From Marinifilum caeruleilacunae (GTDB taxonomy: Bacteria > Bacteroidota > Bacteroidia > Bacteroidales > Marinifilaceae), in NCBI RefSeq assembly GCF_013141825.1, contig NZ_RZNH01000001.1, positions 124,001-188,000 of the forward strand: a stretch of 64,000 nt of DNA, read 5' to 3'. Of the stretch, positions 35,116 through 44,669 are shown piece after piece. The notes beneath the pieces are model-generated. The model worked only from the letters and a program-made list of their open reading frames with translations, was not told the DNA's origin and ran no database searches. Position numbers and translations under genes: made by a program. Every line of letters begins with the position of its first letter. The first letter of the stretch is position 1.

Positions 35116-35814
35116 TTATTTAGTTATTGATTTTAGTATTTTTTTCATTTGTCGATTGTGCCAATACATCCCAATTCCTGCCATTACAAGCACCAGTAAT
35201 GCAAAAACCAAAAATGGCAGGTAGCTTAGCTCTCCCAATGAAGAATTTACAGGAAGTGCAAACAGCTTGATTGAAATTACTACACTAAGAATAAGCTGTA
35301 AAATGTGTATGATAAATTTTAACTCGAGACGCAAATCATATTCAGGAATTAAGCAGTTCATCAATTTTACTGTTCCGAGCACGAGCGAAGGCACAAGAAC
35401 AGCAATAATTATTGCTAAAATCTGAAAATCGAGTCCCGGCACATTTAAAAACACAAAACTCTGTAAGTAAAACATGGACGGCACAAGAATGATTCCCGGA
35501 AATAATTTGAAAAAACGAAATATAGTTAGTGTCCTTTCTTTGTAAAAATCCCTGATCAGGAAGATGCAAAAGAGAAGTCCGATAATGCATTCAACAATTT
35601 GAATAACCAGGAGGTTGGAAACAATTTCCTGATTCTCTGTAGCTGTTTTAAAAGTGGTGTAACTTTGCTCAATGGCGTAAGGATAGGAAAAATAAAGACC
35701 CAGGGCCAAAATTACATAAAAACCAAGCTGAATTAAGAAATTCTTAATCATACCAATTTGAAGTACGAAACTTATCATTGAGAGGACAAACAGAAGTACT
35801 ATTAATATTATCAT
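35116..35814 (-). CDS. Multi-pass membrane protein (HmuT-like position)
   Basis: 232 residues, almost entirely hydrophobic, with six to seven predicted helices and short loops. No signature motif is recognised. Its place between the PAS/DUF438 gene (9 nt) and the proton-channel gene (6 nt) matches the small membrane protein found in hmuYRSTUV-type haem loci. It may form part of the membrane assembly that holds the CobN-like protein. Function unproven. Confidence 0.7.
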   Translation of the reverse strand: MIILIVLLFVLSMISFVLQIGMIKNFLIQLGFYVILALGLYFSYPYAIEQSYTTFKTATENQEIVSNLLVIQIVECIIGLLFCIFLIRDFYKERTLTIFRFFKLFPGIILVPSMFYLQSFVFLNVPGLDFQILAIIIAVLVPSLVLGTVKLMNCLIPEYDLRLELKFIIHILQLILSVVISIKLFALPVNSSLGELSYLPFLVFALLVLVMAGIGMYWHNRQMKKILKSITK

Positions 35815-35823
35815 TTCTATAGG

Positions 35824-37584
35824 TTATTTATGATCTGCAACTTGCTTGTTTAACTTGTCAATTAAGTCATCAACACCAATTCCTGCTCTTGCTGCTACCA
35901 TATCTATGCTTGCAATGTTTTTCATGGTTTTAAACACAATTGGATTGTTTAATTTTTTAAACATAGGGTTGAAGTCAATCAGGAACTCTTTTAGATATGG
36001 ATACTTTTGTAGTAAAGTTCCAATTGTCATTTTAGCTGTTATATCGGAAGATAACTGCTCCTTAGGCATTTCATTATTCCCAATGGCATTATGTTCCCAG
36101 TTTAACAGTTTTTGAGATCCTTTTAAACTTCTGATCCGGGTAACATCCTGCATCATTTCCAAAACACCTCTAAACTTTCCTTCATCATCGCGCACTGCAT
36201 TGTAAATAATATAGATGAACTTACCACCTATCTCGAGCCAGAATTCAGCCTGATCCTGCTCCCCACTTCTAAATGCGGCTATGATTTCCTCTACTGTTTC
36301 AACACTTTCACGTGGATGGCAATTTTGCACTTCCCTGCCAATTACGCCTGCACTACGAGGAAAAACCCGGTGCTTTGTATCACTGTAAAACTTGACAATA
36401 TCGTTTTCGTCAACATATGACAAATCGACTTGAAGATGCTTAAAAATTAAATTTATCTGCTCAAGTTTTAATTTCCCCATGCTCACATCCAGCACCTCGT
36501 TCGAAGCATCTTTTGTGAGCAGTCCATGCTTATTTAAAACGGCTGATAAATCAGATATTAAATCATTATTCGACGAGAGATCTTCCGCGATTTCGTGTTT
36601 TTCTTCAGCAATTGTATACTGTGGCGGTTGCTCAATCAGGCAATAACCAATTTCGTCATCGCTCTTTCTCATGGCCACAAAATCTTCCTCAGAAATTAGC
36701 TCAAGGGATGTAGGATATAATATTTCCTTCTCTTTTAAGAGGATATCCCGAACCAGTCGAATCACATTTTCCTGGGCCTTTATAAATGCCATGTCTTTAT
36801 TTTCCTGCAATAAAGTAAATGCCGATTTAATGGCATCCCGTACATTATTATCGAAGGTCCACATCACTTTTGATGGCCTGTCGAATCCCCTTTGTTCTAA
36901 AGCAGAAAAAAGTTGATTTTGCTTTCGACTAAAATGGATATTAATCTGACTTAATTTTTCGTATAGTTCCAACCATGGGTTTTTAACAAATTTCTGTTTC
37001 AGCTGATTCTCCATTTTCTGGAGAATCTCTTCAAGTGCATCCGCTTCTTTCTGATAGGTAAGTATTGGATGACCTTCAGCTAAATTTAGATCGTTACGCA
37101 CCAAAACATCATTAAAAATCTCAATGATATCGTCCATTTTTTCGGTCATTAAATCATCATCGACACCATGGTTAAGCATGTGCTGTTCGCCATATGCAAA
37201 CTCTTCCGGGCTAATGCTTTCGAAACTATTGTTCACAATTTCCCTGGCTTGCTTAGGAGTCAATTCATTTCTAAAAACCTGGAGTTTAATCTCCATAATT
37301 TTTTGAAGTTTTTCATCATCCAAACTAAGGTGCTGCTTCATTTCAATCTCTTTCAATTCCTTAGGAAAAAACCAAACATGATATTCTTCTTCTCCAATTT
37401 TATCGATTTGCTTGTCAAACCCTTTATTTTCCATCATTTTGTAAAGAGGAAAGGGTTCAAACTCCTTGATAACACAAATTCCCTCTCCCTCCTTAATTTC
37501 ATCAAGTGCTGAAACAATGCACTCTTTAAACTCTTCAGTTTTTCCCCTGCCATCAAGAATCTTATAATTAATTTTCCTCTTCAT
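35824..37584 (-). CDS. DUF2249-DUF438-hemerythrin-like-PAS-DUF1858 sensor protein
   Basis: 586 residues, cytoplasmic. Domains in order: DUF2249 (about 1-75, LDGRG), DUF438 (about 85-155), hemerythrin-like helical bundle (about 165-310), PAS (about 380-490), DUF1858 (about 515-580, MTIGTLLQKYPYLKEFL). In relatives the hemerythrin-like part carries His/Glu iron ligands. Here several expected positions read otherwise (GHPILTY, RKQNQLFSALE, MWTFDNN), so iron binding may be lost. The PAS domain probably senses a small ligand or haem/redox state. It is an unusual insertion in a haem operon, 17 nt after the CobN-like gene. Confidence 0.8.
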   Translation of the reverse strand: MKRKINYKILDGRGKTEEFKECIVSALDEIKEGEGICVIKEFEPFPLYKMMENKGFDKQIDKIGEEEYHVWFFPKELKEIEMKQHLSLDDEKLQKIMEIKLQVFRNELTPKQAREIVNNSFESISPEEFAYGEQHMLNHGVDDDLMTEKMDDIIEIFNDVLVRNDLNLAEGHPILTYQKEADALEEILQKMENQLKQKFVKNPWLELYEKLSQINIHFSRKQNQLFSALEQRGFDRPSKVMWTFDNNVRDAIKSAFTLLQENKDMAFIKAQENVIRLVRDILLKEKEILYPTSLELISEEDFVAMRKSDDEIGYCLIEQPPQYTIAEEKHEIAEDLSSNNDLISDLSAVLNKHGLLTKDASNEVLDVSMGKLKLEQINLIFKHLQVDLSYVDENDIVKFYSDTKHRVFPRSAGVIGREVQNCHPRESVETVEEIIAAFRSGEQDQAEFWLEIGGKFIYIIYNAVRDDEGKFRGVLEMMQDVTRIRSLKGSQKLLNWEHNAIGNNEMPKEQLSSDITAKMTIGTLLQKYPYLKEFLIDFNPMFKKLNNPIVFKTMKNIASIDMVAARAGIGVDDLIDKLNKQVADHK

Positions 37585-37601
37585 AATCTACCAATGTTTA
37601 A

Positions 37602-40600
37602 TTAGTTCAATCTTCGTCTTCTTACAATAAATAAAACAATCAATGCCATAATTAAGCCAATTGCTCCAAAAATCACCCAGGTATTAAGTGTAAATGAATT
37701 CTCTTTTTCGTGTAACGGATTGATTTTCTCCTCTTTTTTCAGGACAACATTATCTTTCGACTCCGATTTAGGTGCTTCTCTAACCGTATTGATTTGTTGA
37801 TTGTATGCTTCAGACAATTCCAGACTTACCTGCTGGCTAATAAATCCTCTTAACTTTTGATTGTCGCATACAAAACCACTACAACCTGCTTCGTATTCTT
37901 TTACCAATTCGGTATGCAGCTTAGCCATAGCATCAATTTGTTCCTGGCTGGCTTTCCACATTCCTTTGCGAACTGTTTCAAGCATAATTGCAGTCATTTC
38001 TTGCAAGGCATATGGGTTTTCTCTCTTGAAGAATTCATGTACATTCAAATTTTTCTTGTCTTGCACATAGGTATCATATAACTCATCCCAAAGGCGGTTT
38101 TCTATTACTGTTGGTTTCATCACATTCCAACCAAAAGTGTTACGGAATGTTTCTGCAAATGACTCTGCCGAAGAGGCTCCTCCCTGCATATATTCCTTTA
38201 TGTACCTTGGATTTAGTAATGTTGTTCGGCTTTCTACCCAAATGGCTTCTTTTAAGCCCTGTACCCGCGGATTAGACGAGTTTCTAAAATCGTTAAAGTA
38301 TGAATCGGGATCTTTCCCTGTAACTTCTTTCACCGCGAGGTTTAAACCGCCCATAAACTCATATACATGGTCGAGACTTAAAGCTCCCCAGGTATTGCTT
38401 TGGCGAGGTTGCACAACTGCATCTGTATTCAGGAGTGCCGCTTCGAATACACCTTTACCAAAATCGCCCCAGCTTTCTTCATCGCCATAACTAGCGCCCA
38501 TATTATTGATATAGGTTTGAGCAACAACCTTTGTACTGTCCCAACGGTCGCTACTTTCAACCATTCCCATAATACCGGTTCCATAGTTGCCATTCACACC
38601 CCCAAAAATTCTTTGCTTGGAAAGTTTCCTGGCTTCTTTAGGCGAAAATCCCTTCTCTATTAATAGCTTCTCAGCTGCCAGCATTCCTTCAGCTACAAAA
38701 TTTGAATTTCTTTCCTCTTTGGCTTCTGCTACCATTGAAATGGCCTTATTGATTAAGAACAATCTGGAAGCCGCCAAGTCTCTTAACTGGCCTGAGGTTT
38801 GAACAACTGCATCAATTCTTGGGCGACCAAGTTCTTCGGCAGGTATTAATCGGATGTTTTTTACTCTCCCAAACGGATCCCAAACAGGTTCAACACCTAA
38901 CATGTATAAAATCTGAGCTATGGTCGTTCCTTCTGTTTCAATATAACTTGCCGACCATAAAGTGAAACCAATCTTTTGAGGATAGTTTCCTTCATTGTTC
39001 TTTTTGTAATTATCTATTAAGCTATTGCCAAGTTTTTTTCCTACTTCCCAGGCTTCCTTCGATGGTGTATGTTCAGCACTTACCGCATATAAATTTCTAC
39101 CTGTGGCCACAGTTGCAGGATTGGTGACCGGATCGCCTCCTGGACTAGGTGGTGTATAACCTCCATTTAGGGAATTTACGATTGCTCTTAATTCATATTC
39201 AGGACTCATTTTTAAGCTTTCGCGCTTTTCAAGAACCGATTTTATGCTGTTTTCCAACTCGGAAACAGCAGCAGCAAAATTCTTCTCCCTTTCAGTAAGA
39301 CGATCCAAGTTCTCAGAATTTGCTTTGTTAATTTCATTTAACTCTCCATTGATAAATGTGCTTAATTTAATTGCACTTTCATCTTTATTCTTTTTTAAGA
39401 GTTGAATTAGTTGTTTCGATTTCTTCTGATAGAAACTTAAAACACGTTGATTCATTTCAAGATTTTTCAAAGGCATATTGCTGATTTTCTCAGCAGTAAG
39501 GTCAGAAACCATCATCATAGGTTTCGACAAAGCTCTGGCCAACAACTGAGCATCCTGCCTCTTCTTTTCCTCTTCTACTTCCTGGAGCAAATTTTTGTCG
39601 TCAAGATATTGTAAAGCCAGTTCTCTCAACTCCTCTTTTTTCATCAAGTGAAGAACCGCTTTCATTGTAGAATCGTTAGCCATGTTCAAGGCTTTTTCCA
39701 TAGCCGGTATCATTTTGGCCATTCTCTTTATTCTGGAAGCCTTAGAAGGATCAAACATCCCCATGGTTTTTTCATACTCTTTCTCCGATTTCTGCTTGTT
39801 CAGGAATGAGGTTTTTTCCGTATCAGGCAAAATCTTTATCATCAATTTACGAACCTCTTTCTTCTCCTTTTCACTTACATCCTCACTTTCTTTCGCGTGT
39901 ACCGCATGAGGGTGTCTTCTTTTCTTCGTGTGTTTGTTTCCATCCTTATTTTTCCAGCTTGCAGCTCTATCCATGTCTGCTTTACTAATCATTCTCGATG
40001 CATAATTATCATCATTCTTTAGCTTTAGAATGGTCGACAAGTGTTTCTTTGCTGGAAGTAGATATTCTTCATTAAAAAAGGCTTTTCGATCCAATTCGGA
40101 ACGTGATATTTTCCCTTTGATGATGTCTATTTCAGCCATATTATAAGCCAATACATCCTCATACATCAAACGAATGGTTTCATCTAACTTGGCTTTAGAA
40201 TAAGGTTCATTCATGGTATATAAACCACCTGTAATTTTTTCATGTTCGATTTCTTCCAGGTAGTTGGCAATATCCATCATTTGTTCTGGCGTATAGGCAC
40301 TTGTTGATACAGAATCAAGATCCAAATCTTTGTTCAATCCTGTTTCGATTAGCAGTTTCTTAATGTTTAAAGCATATTCTGCTTTAAGTGATCCTTTCGC
40401 CTGCTCATATCTTAGCATTTTCTTGCGAATATCATCCTTTTCTTTATTTGCCTTTGCTTCGATAAATGGTGGGGTCAGATAGGTTTGCAACACACCATAA
40501 CTTCTTCTTTTAGCAATCATCCCTTCTCCCACATTGCTTATTGTATACACGTAGAAATGCGGTGCTGTTCCAATTAATGGATCGGTCCAATCATAGTCAG

Positions 40601-42287
40601 ACAAAGCAATTTGCTTTCCAGGCGTAAACTCCAAACTACCGTGAGTTCCAAAATGGAAAATTGCATCGGCTTTAAAGCCTTTTTGAATCCAAAAATAAGG
40701 TGCGATATAAGCATGAGGAGGCGCTACCTTTGCACCATGAATCAATTGAAATTCATTTTTCCCCAATCCTGGTAATGGTTGTGGAAGCAATACCACATTC
40801 CCAAATTTCACCCTTGCAACAGCAAGGTAATCCTTCTCATTTTTGTAAACCGACATGTAAGAACCTGGAGCTTTTCCATATCTTCTTTCCACCTCTTCGT
40901 ACAATTCAGCAGGCAACATTTCATGGCACCAATCTTCATATTCTTCAGCCAAAATTAACTCAGGGTCCCCATTTTTTAGATACTTATCGAATGCCCCTTC
41001 GGCATAAGGACCTAAGACAGGACCTTTTTTCATGACAACGTTCTCAAAATCATCATATTTTTCGGGTAAATTACCCAAATCATAACCCTCTTTTCTCAGA
41101 CGCAGAAGCATGTTGTGAAGCGAAGGTAAAACCTCTAAATTGGCCGCAACCAATGAGTTTTTACCCGGACCTTTGAAGTATACAATGGCCAGTTTTTTAT
41201 CCTGATTAGTTTTGTCAGCAAGGGCAATATATTTCTCTGCGATATCTCCAAATTTTTGGAGTCTACCTGGAATTTGTTTAAATAGCAAATAACCATTTTC
41301 ATCTTCGAATTGGGCAAAAACGGCATATGGTACAATTCCTCCATCGAATTCTGGCATTGTAACCGATTGACTCAAAAGGCCTCCAAACATTCCTTGTTTG
41401 TCTTTCAACCAATCATCATATCGATTGAAAACACTTACCGGGCATAGCACTGGAACATTCAGTTCTTTTAGCCAGGCCTCCATTCTTTTTGGCGAGCCTC
41501 CCATTGAAATTCTTCCATGAGGCATATAAATCACCAAGTCGGGTTTAATTTCTTGCATGTACGACAACCTGCCCCTGAATGCGGCAATTGGATATACATT
41601 TAATCCTCTCCCTTCCAACTCTTTAATCATACTGTTCATATGGTCACGATTGGTATTAAACGGACCGGGAATACTGGTAAACAAGACTACTTTTTTGGCC
41701 CCTGGCTTATGAAATCCCTTCTCCAGGCAATAGTCTTCAAATTCGCTTACTTTTTCATAGGCCACTTCTTCATCCACATGAAACAAAACATCCGAAGCAA
41801 TCTCTTGCGGTTCCTCGAATTCATCCGTCATAAATGATTTTTCATCAATCACCTTACGGATATAGTTTAACATGTTTCGATAGTTTTTACTTCCTGCATT
41901 ACTTAGATATTCACTTATATTATCAAGCTGTTCACCTTCTAAATTTGTAAGTTTCAGTCTTGGATTAGTAGATGCCTGCAAGTATATCTTTGTTCCTTCT
42001 TCTCCGGCTTTTACGATTTCTTTTTCACCTTCCTCAGACAAGCGAATACCCATACCAAACACAATTAACATGTCGTATCGCTCTAATTTATTTAATTGAT
42101 CAACAGGAATGTTATTCACAGAAACAAATCTACTTTCATTCGACTTGGCAATTTTTGTGAATAAAAACTCGGGATAATTTATTAAACCGATTTTTGTAGG
42201 TGCAAGTTTTGCCTGGTAAAAAATAAATAGCGTCACTAGTGCTATTAAACCAATCGTAATCTTAAATTTTTTAGTTATCAATCTCAT
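37602..42287 (-). CDS. hmuS: Membrane-anchored CobN-like protein, HmuS-type haem dechelatase candidate
   Basis: 1,561 residues. The CobN/magnesium-chelatase H-subunit family core is present on both sides of an insertion (GTHGSLEFTPGKQIALSDYDW, then LWSASYIETEGTTIAQILYMLGVEPVWD and NNMGASYGDEESWGDFGKGVFEAAL). An N-terminal helix (about 9-26) and a C-terminal helix followed by RRRRLN place the large domain in the periplasm by the positive-inside rule. There is no cobalamin pathway gene or AAA+ CobS/CobT partner nearby. A haem receptor, a HmuY-type lipoprotein and ExbB-like/DUF2149 genes are adjacent, so HmuS-type iron release from haem is the best reading. A charged, His-rich insert lies around 775-1000. 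Confidence 0.85.
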   Translation of the reverse strand: MRLITKKFKITIGLIALVTLFIFYQAKLAPTKIGLINYPEFLFTKIAKSNESRFVSVNNIPVDQLNKLERYDMLIVFGMGIRLSEEGEKEIVKAGEEGTKIYLQASTNPRLKLTNLEGEQLDNISEYLSNAGSKNYRNMLNYIRKVIDEKSFMTDEFEEPQEIASDVLFHVDEEVAYEKVSEFEDYCLEKGFHKPGAKKVVLFTSIPGPFNTNRDHMNSMIKELEGRGLNVYPIAAFRGRLSYMQEIKPDLVIYMPHGRISMGGSPKRMEAWLKELNVPVLCPVSVFNRYDDWLKDKQGMFGGLLSQSVTMPEFDGGIVPYAVFAQFEDENGYLLFKQIPGRLQKFGDIAEKYIALADKTNQDKKLAIVYFKGPGKNSLVAANLEVLPSLHNMLLRLRKEGYDLGNLPEKYDDFENVVMKKGPVLGPYAEGAFDKYLKNGDPELILAEEYEDWCHEMLPAELYEEVERRYGKAPGSYMSVYKNEKDYLAVARVKFGNVVLLPQPLPGLGKNEFQLIHGAKVAPPHAYIAPYFWIQKGFKADAIFHFGTHGSLEFTPGKQIALSDYDWTDPLIGTAPHFYVYTISNVGEGMIAKRRSYGVLQTYLTPPFIEAKANKEKDDIRKKMLRYEQAKGSLKAEYALNIKKLLIETGLNKDLDLDSVSTSAYTPEQMMDIANYLEEIEHEKITGGLYTMNEPYSKAKLDETIRLMYEDVLAYNMAEIDIIKGKISRSELDRKAFFNEEYLLPAKKHLSTILKLKNDDNYASRMISKADMDRAASWKNKDGNKHTKKRRHPHAVHAKESEDVSEKEKKEVRKLMIKILPDTEKTSFLNKQKSEKEYEKTMGMFDPSKASRIKRMAKMIPAMEKALNMANDSTMKAVLHLMKKEELRELALQYLDDKNLLQEVEEEKKRQDAQLLARALSKPMMMVSDLTAEKISNMPLKNLEMNQRVLSFYQKKSKQLIQLLKKNKDESAIKLSTFINGELNEINKANSENLDRLTEREKNFAAAVSELENSIKSVLEKRESLKMSPEYELRAIVNSLNGGYTPPSPGGDPVTNPATVATGRNLYAVSAEHTPSKEAWEVGKKLGNSLIDNYKKNNEGNYPQKIGFTLWSASYIETEGTTIAQILYMLGVEPVWDPFGRVKNIRLIPAEELGRPRIDAVVQTSGQLRDLAASRLFLINKAISMVAEAKEERNSNFVAEGMLAAEKLLIEKGFSPKEARKLSKQRIFGGVNGNYGTGIMGMVESSDRWDSTKVVAQTYINNMGASYGDEESWGDFGKGVFEAALLNTDAVVQPRQSNTWGALSLDHVYEFMGGLNLAVKEVTGKDPDSYFNDFRNSSNPRVQGLKEAIWVESRTTLLNPRYIKEYMQGGASSAESFAETFRNTFGWNVMKPTVIENRLWDELYDTYVQDKKNLNVHEFFKRENPYALQEMTAIMLETVRKGMWKASQEQIDAMAKLHTELVKEYEAGCSGFVCDNQKLRGFISQQVSLELSEAYNQQINTVREAPKSESKDNVVLKKEEKINPLHEKENSFTLNTWVIFGAIGLIMALIVLFIVRRRRLN

Positions 42288-42296
42288 GACATATTA

Positions 42297-43841
42297 TTAA
42301 TTTCTATTGCGTGCTTTAGGTTTAGTTAACCAATAATCGAGAACTCCTGCCATTAACATTAAAAGGCATAATAATCCTCCAAGGGGGATAATAAGCATAT
42401 AAAAGGCTCCAATACCTCCTCTAAAAATTCTTGCATTGTGCAATTCAAACATGTAATTCCACAATGGCAGTTTACTTTTCTTTATAATGTGTTTGGGCAT
42501 TGGAAGAACATCATTTAATTTTTCTCCCTTATCATTACAAATGCCTTTGTAATGTCCTAGTATATATTGTTTTCCATCAGGTAACTTTTGATAACCTGTT
42601 ACAAAGGTTGAAGCTGGCCTTCCGGAATTGTTATCTTTTTTTGTTTGTAGTATTTTTTCACTTTGATCTGCTTCCTTATCAACTCGGTGCAAACCACCAA
42701 AGGATCCCACCAACCAGGAACCGGGTTTTTCTTCCCTAAATACAGTTGTACCCATGCCAAAAATTCTTACTGGTAAACTTATTTTTTGAAACTCTTCTTC
42801 GCTACTGCATGATCCGGCCCATACACCATCCGAACAATCTAAAACCAGTTGATTTTTCTGACTATCATATAGGGCATTTCTAATTTTATGATTCCAGGGA
42901 TTTTTATCTTGAATGGCAGGATAATATTTTGAACTTATACTTCCATTAACAAGAGTCATCATAAATACGGGAGTTAAAAACATTCCTGTGAATGTGATAA
43001 TGATTAGAAGTATGGCAAAATACCAGCCCAGTTTTTTGTGATATTTAAAAAAGAAATTTCGAGCTGATTTTTCAGAATGACTAGCCCTTTTGCCTTTTTT
43101 CTTGTAACGACGCTTCCATTTTTTAGGATAATACCAAATATAAAATGCCGATATACACAGGAAGAACAAGACCAATCCTGCTAAGTCCCAAACTAAACGC
43201 CCGGGTAATCCCCAGATAGAACCATCGTGCAATTGGAAAAAAACTTGTATTAACGAAATGTTGCTTGAGTATATCTTCTTTTTTAGACTTAACTTTTCGA
43301 ATGTTAGCTTGCTCTTATTTCCTGATGTTTGATATACATCAGATTTTGATACCAATAAATAATGATCATCGGTATCTAATATTTTTAAAATGGAATGATC
43401 ACCTTCAGGCAAAGGAAGTTTATGCCATATACCTTGATTAAAATTGAATTGAAAACACCCCTGGTTAGTTGCACTTAGCAGCAATTGTTCTTTATTGGAA
43501 AAAAACAGGTGATTAGTTCTTTTGCCTAAAGCTGATGTTGGAAACTCTCCTTTCATAAAGGGGGTGCAGGTTTTCCCTTTGTCGTGAGATAAAAACACTC
43601 CTTGTCTTCCGTAAATTAACAAGGAATCACCCATGTATTCAATTCCTTTAAGGCTCGATCGGTTCCAGTTTTCAGGTTGGTATTGCTTAGGAACAAGAAA
43701 TCTGTGTACCGAGATGTTTTGGATTAAATCAGGATGATTTAAAATAACTCCTGAAAGACTCATCCATCCCATAAACAGGAGGAAGAATAAACCGAAGTAT
43801 TTGTGTATCCAGCGGCTTATTTTGTAAATTCTATTTTTCAC
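42297..43841 (-). CDS. PepSY-TM protein, putative membrane haem/iron reductase
   Basis: 514 residues from GTG 43841. An ATG at 43904 would add 21 residues, but it lies inside the stem of the hmuY terminator, so I prefer the GTG. Four membrane segments, each opened or followed by histidine: WIHKYFGLFFLLFMGWMSLSG, then VWDLAGLVLFFLCISAFYIWYYP, KYHKKLGWYFAILLI and ELHNARIF. This is the PepSY-associated TM family, which includes the ferric-siderophore reductase FoxB with two haems bound by helix histidines. It could pass electrons to the periplasm for iron release. It ends 9 nt before hmuS. Reductase role is inference. Confidence 0.75.
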   Translation of the reverse strand: MKNRIYKISRWIHKYFGLFFLLFMGWMSLSGVILNHPDLIQNISVHRFLVPKQYQPENWNRSSLKGIEYMGDSLLIYGRQGVFLSHDKGKTCTPFMKGEFPTSALGKRTNHLFFSNKEQLLLSATNQGCFQFNFNQGIWHKLPLPEGDHSILKILDTDDHYLLVSKSDVYQTSGNKSKLTFEKLSLKKKIYSSNISLIQVFFQLHDGSIWGLPGRLVWDLAGLVLFFLCISAFYIWYYPKKWKRRYKKKGKRASHSEKSARNFFFKYHKKLGWYFAILLIIITFTGMFLTPVFMMTLVNGSISSKYYPAIQDKNPWNHKIRNALYDSQKNQLVLDCSDGVWAGSCSSEEEFQKISLPVRIFGMGTTVFREEKPGSWLVGSFGGLHRVDKEADQSEKILQTKKDNNSGRPASTFVTGYQKLPDGKQYILGHYKGICNDKGEKLNDVLPMPKHIIKKSKLPLWNYMFELHNARIFRGGIGAFYMLIIPLGGLLCLLMLMAGVLDYWLTKPKARNRN

Positions 43842-43873
43842 GAGGCGGTGGTTTATAGGTGTAATGTCAAATA

Positions 43874-43907
43874 AGGAAAAATGGGATGAGCAAATTTTGC
43901 CCATCCC
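43874..43907 (-). terminator. Internal terminator/attenuator between hmuY and the PepSY gene
   Basis: On the minus strand GGGATGGGCAAA can pair with TTTGCTCATCCC (one mismatch) and is followed by ATTTTT. It lies 49 nt after the hmuY stop and 33 nt before the chosen PepSY start, within an otherwise continuous operon. Confidence 0.75.
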
Positions 43908-43955
43908 TGTGCATGTTTATTTGTCGGGAGATTCCTTTCGTTTAAAAAAGGAATT

Positions 43956-44633
43956 TTAGTTTAGTTTCTTTGAACCGTCTTCCTGATAAGCATACTTCAT
44001 GGTTATTTTACCTGTTTCATTAGCTTCATTTACATATCTTTTTAGCCAGATTTTAGCATACTTTCCATCAGCTGTTTTCACCACAAATATTTGATTTGTT
44101 GCTTCATATGATGGGCCATTTGCTCCAGGAGAATAAGACATTTTTAACCAAGATCCACCTTCCATACCTGCTTGTATGTTTACCATTCCACCTGTAATCA
44201 CATTTGTAGCACCCACTTCGGCATACTCAAAATCACCTCCAGAAATAATATTTTTGATTACACTTTGCTTTGTATCAACGGAATATCCTGTTTCTGGAGC
44301 TTCTAATATCGCATCCCAACCAGTTTTTGCAATATTGCCTTCTGATAAAAAAGCACCACCATTTCCATCTCCTGATTCACCACAATTCAAGCGCACATCA
44401 TATCTATGAAATGCAATATCCCAATCAAGGCCTGCTCTTTCTTCATCAACATTAGAAGTTCCAACCACATCACCTTTTTCAAAAGAGAAATAAACCCATT
44501 CAGTGTACGAAGAAGCATCAATAGTAACTTCTTTTTCAATTGCATTTACCGGATCATCATCATCATCGCAAGAAGAGAATCCAACCATAGTTGCAAGAGC
44601 AACAAACATCATAATTAACTTATTTTTTTTCAT
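43956..44633 (-). CDS. hmuY: HmuY-family haem-binding lipoprotein
   Basis: 225 residues. Lipobox GFSSC near residue 22, followed at once by five Asp: an acidic tail that in Bacteroidota can direct lipoproteins to the cell surface. Mature part matches the HmuY family: WVYFSFEKGDVVGTS, WDIAFHRYDVRLNCGESG, a C-terminal FVVKTADGKYAKIWLKRYVNEANETGKITMKYAYQ. HmuY proteins bind haem outside the cell and hand it to the HmuR receptor. In this operon hmuY follows hmuR by 36 nt, the reverse of the order reported for Porphyromonas. Confidence 0.88.
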   Translation of the reverse strand: MKKNKLIMMFVALATMVGFSSCDDDDDPVNAIEKEVTIDASSYTEWVYFSFEKGDVVGTSNVDEERAGLDWDIAFHRYDVRLNCGESGDGNGGAFLSEGNIAKTGWDAILEAPETGYSVDTKQSVIKNIISGGDFEYAEVGATNVITGGMVNIQAGMEGGSWLKMSYSPGANGPSYEATNQIFVVKTADGKYAKIWLKRYVNEANETGKITMKYAYQEDGSKKLN

Positions 44634-44669
44634 CCTTTTAGATATTAATTGTTAGTAATAATTTTGTTA

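Noticed and set aside
37602-42287. CobN as part of cobalamin synthesis
   Set aside because: No other cobalamin gene or CobS/CobT partner is nearby. The protein has membrane helices at both ends and lies in a haem-uptake operon.
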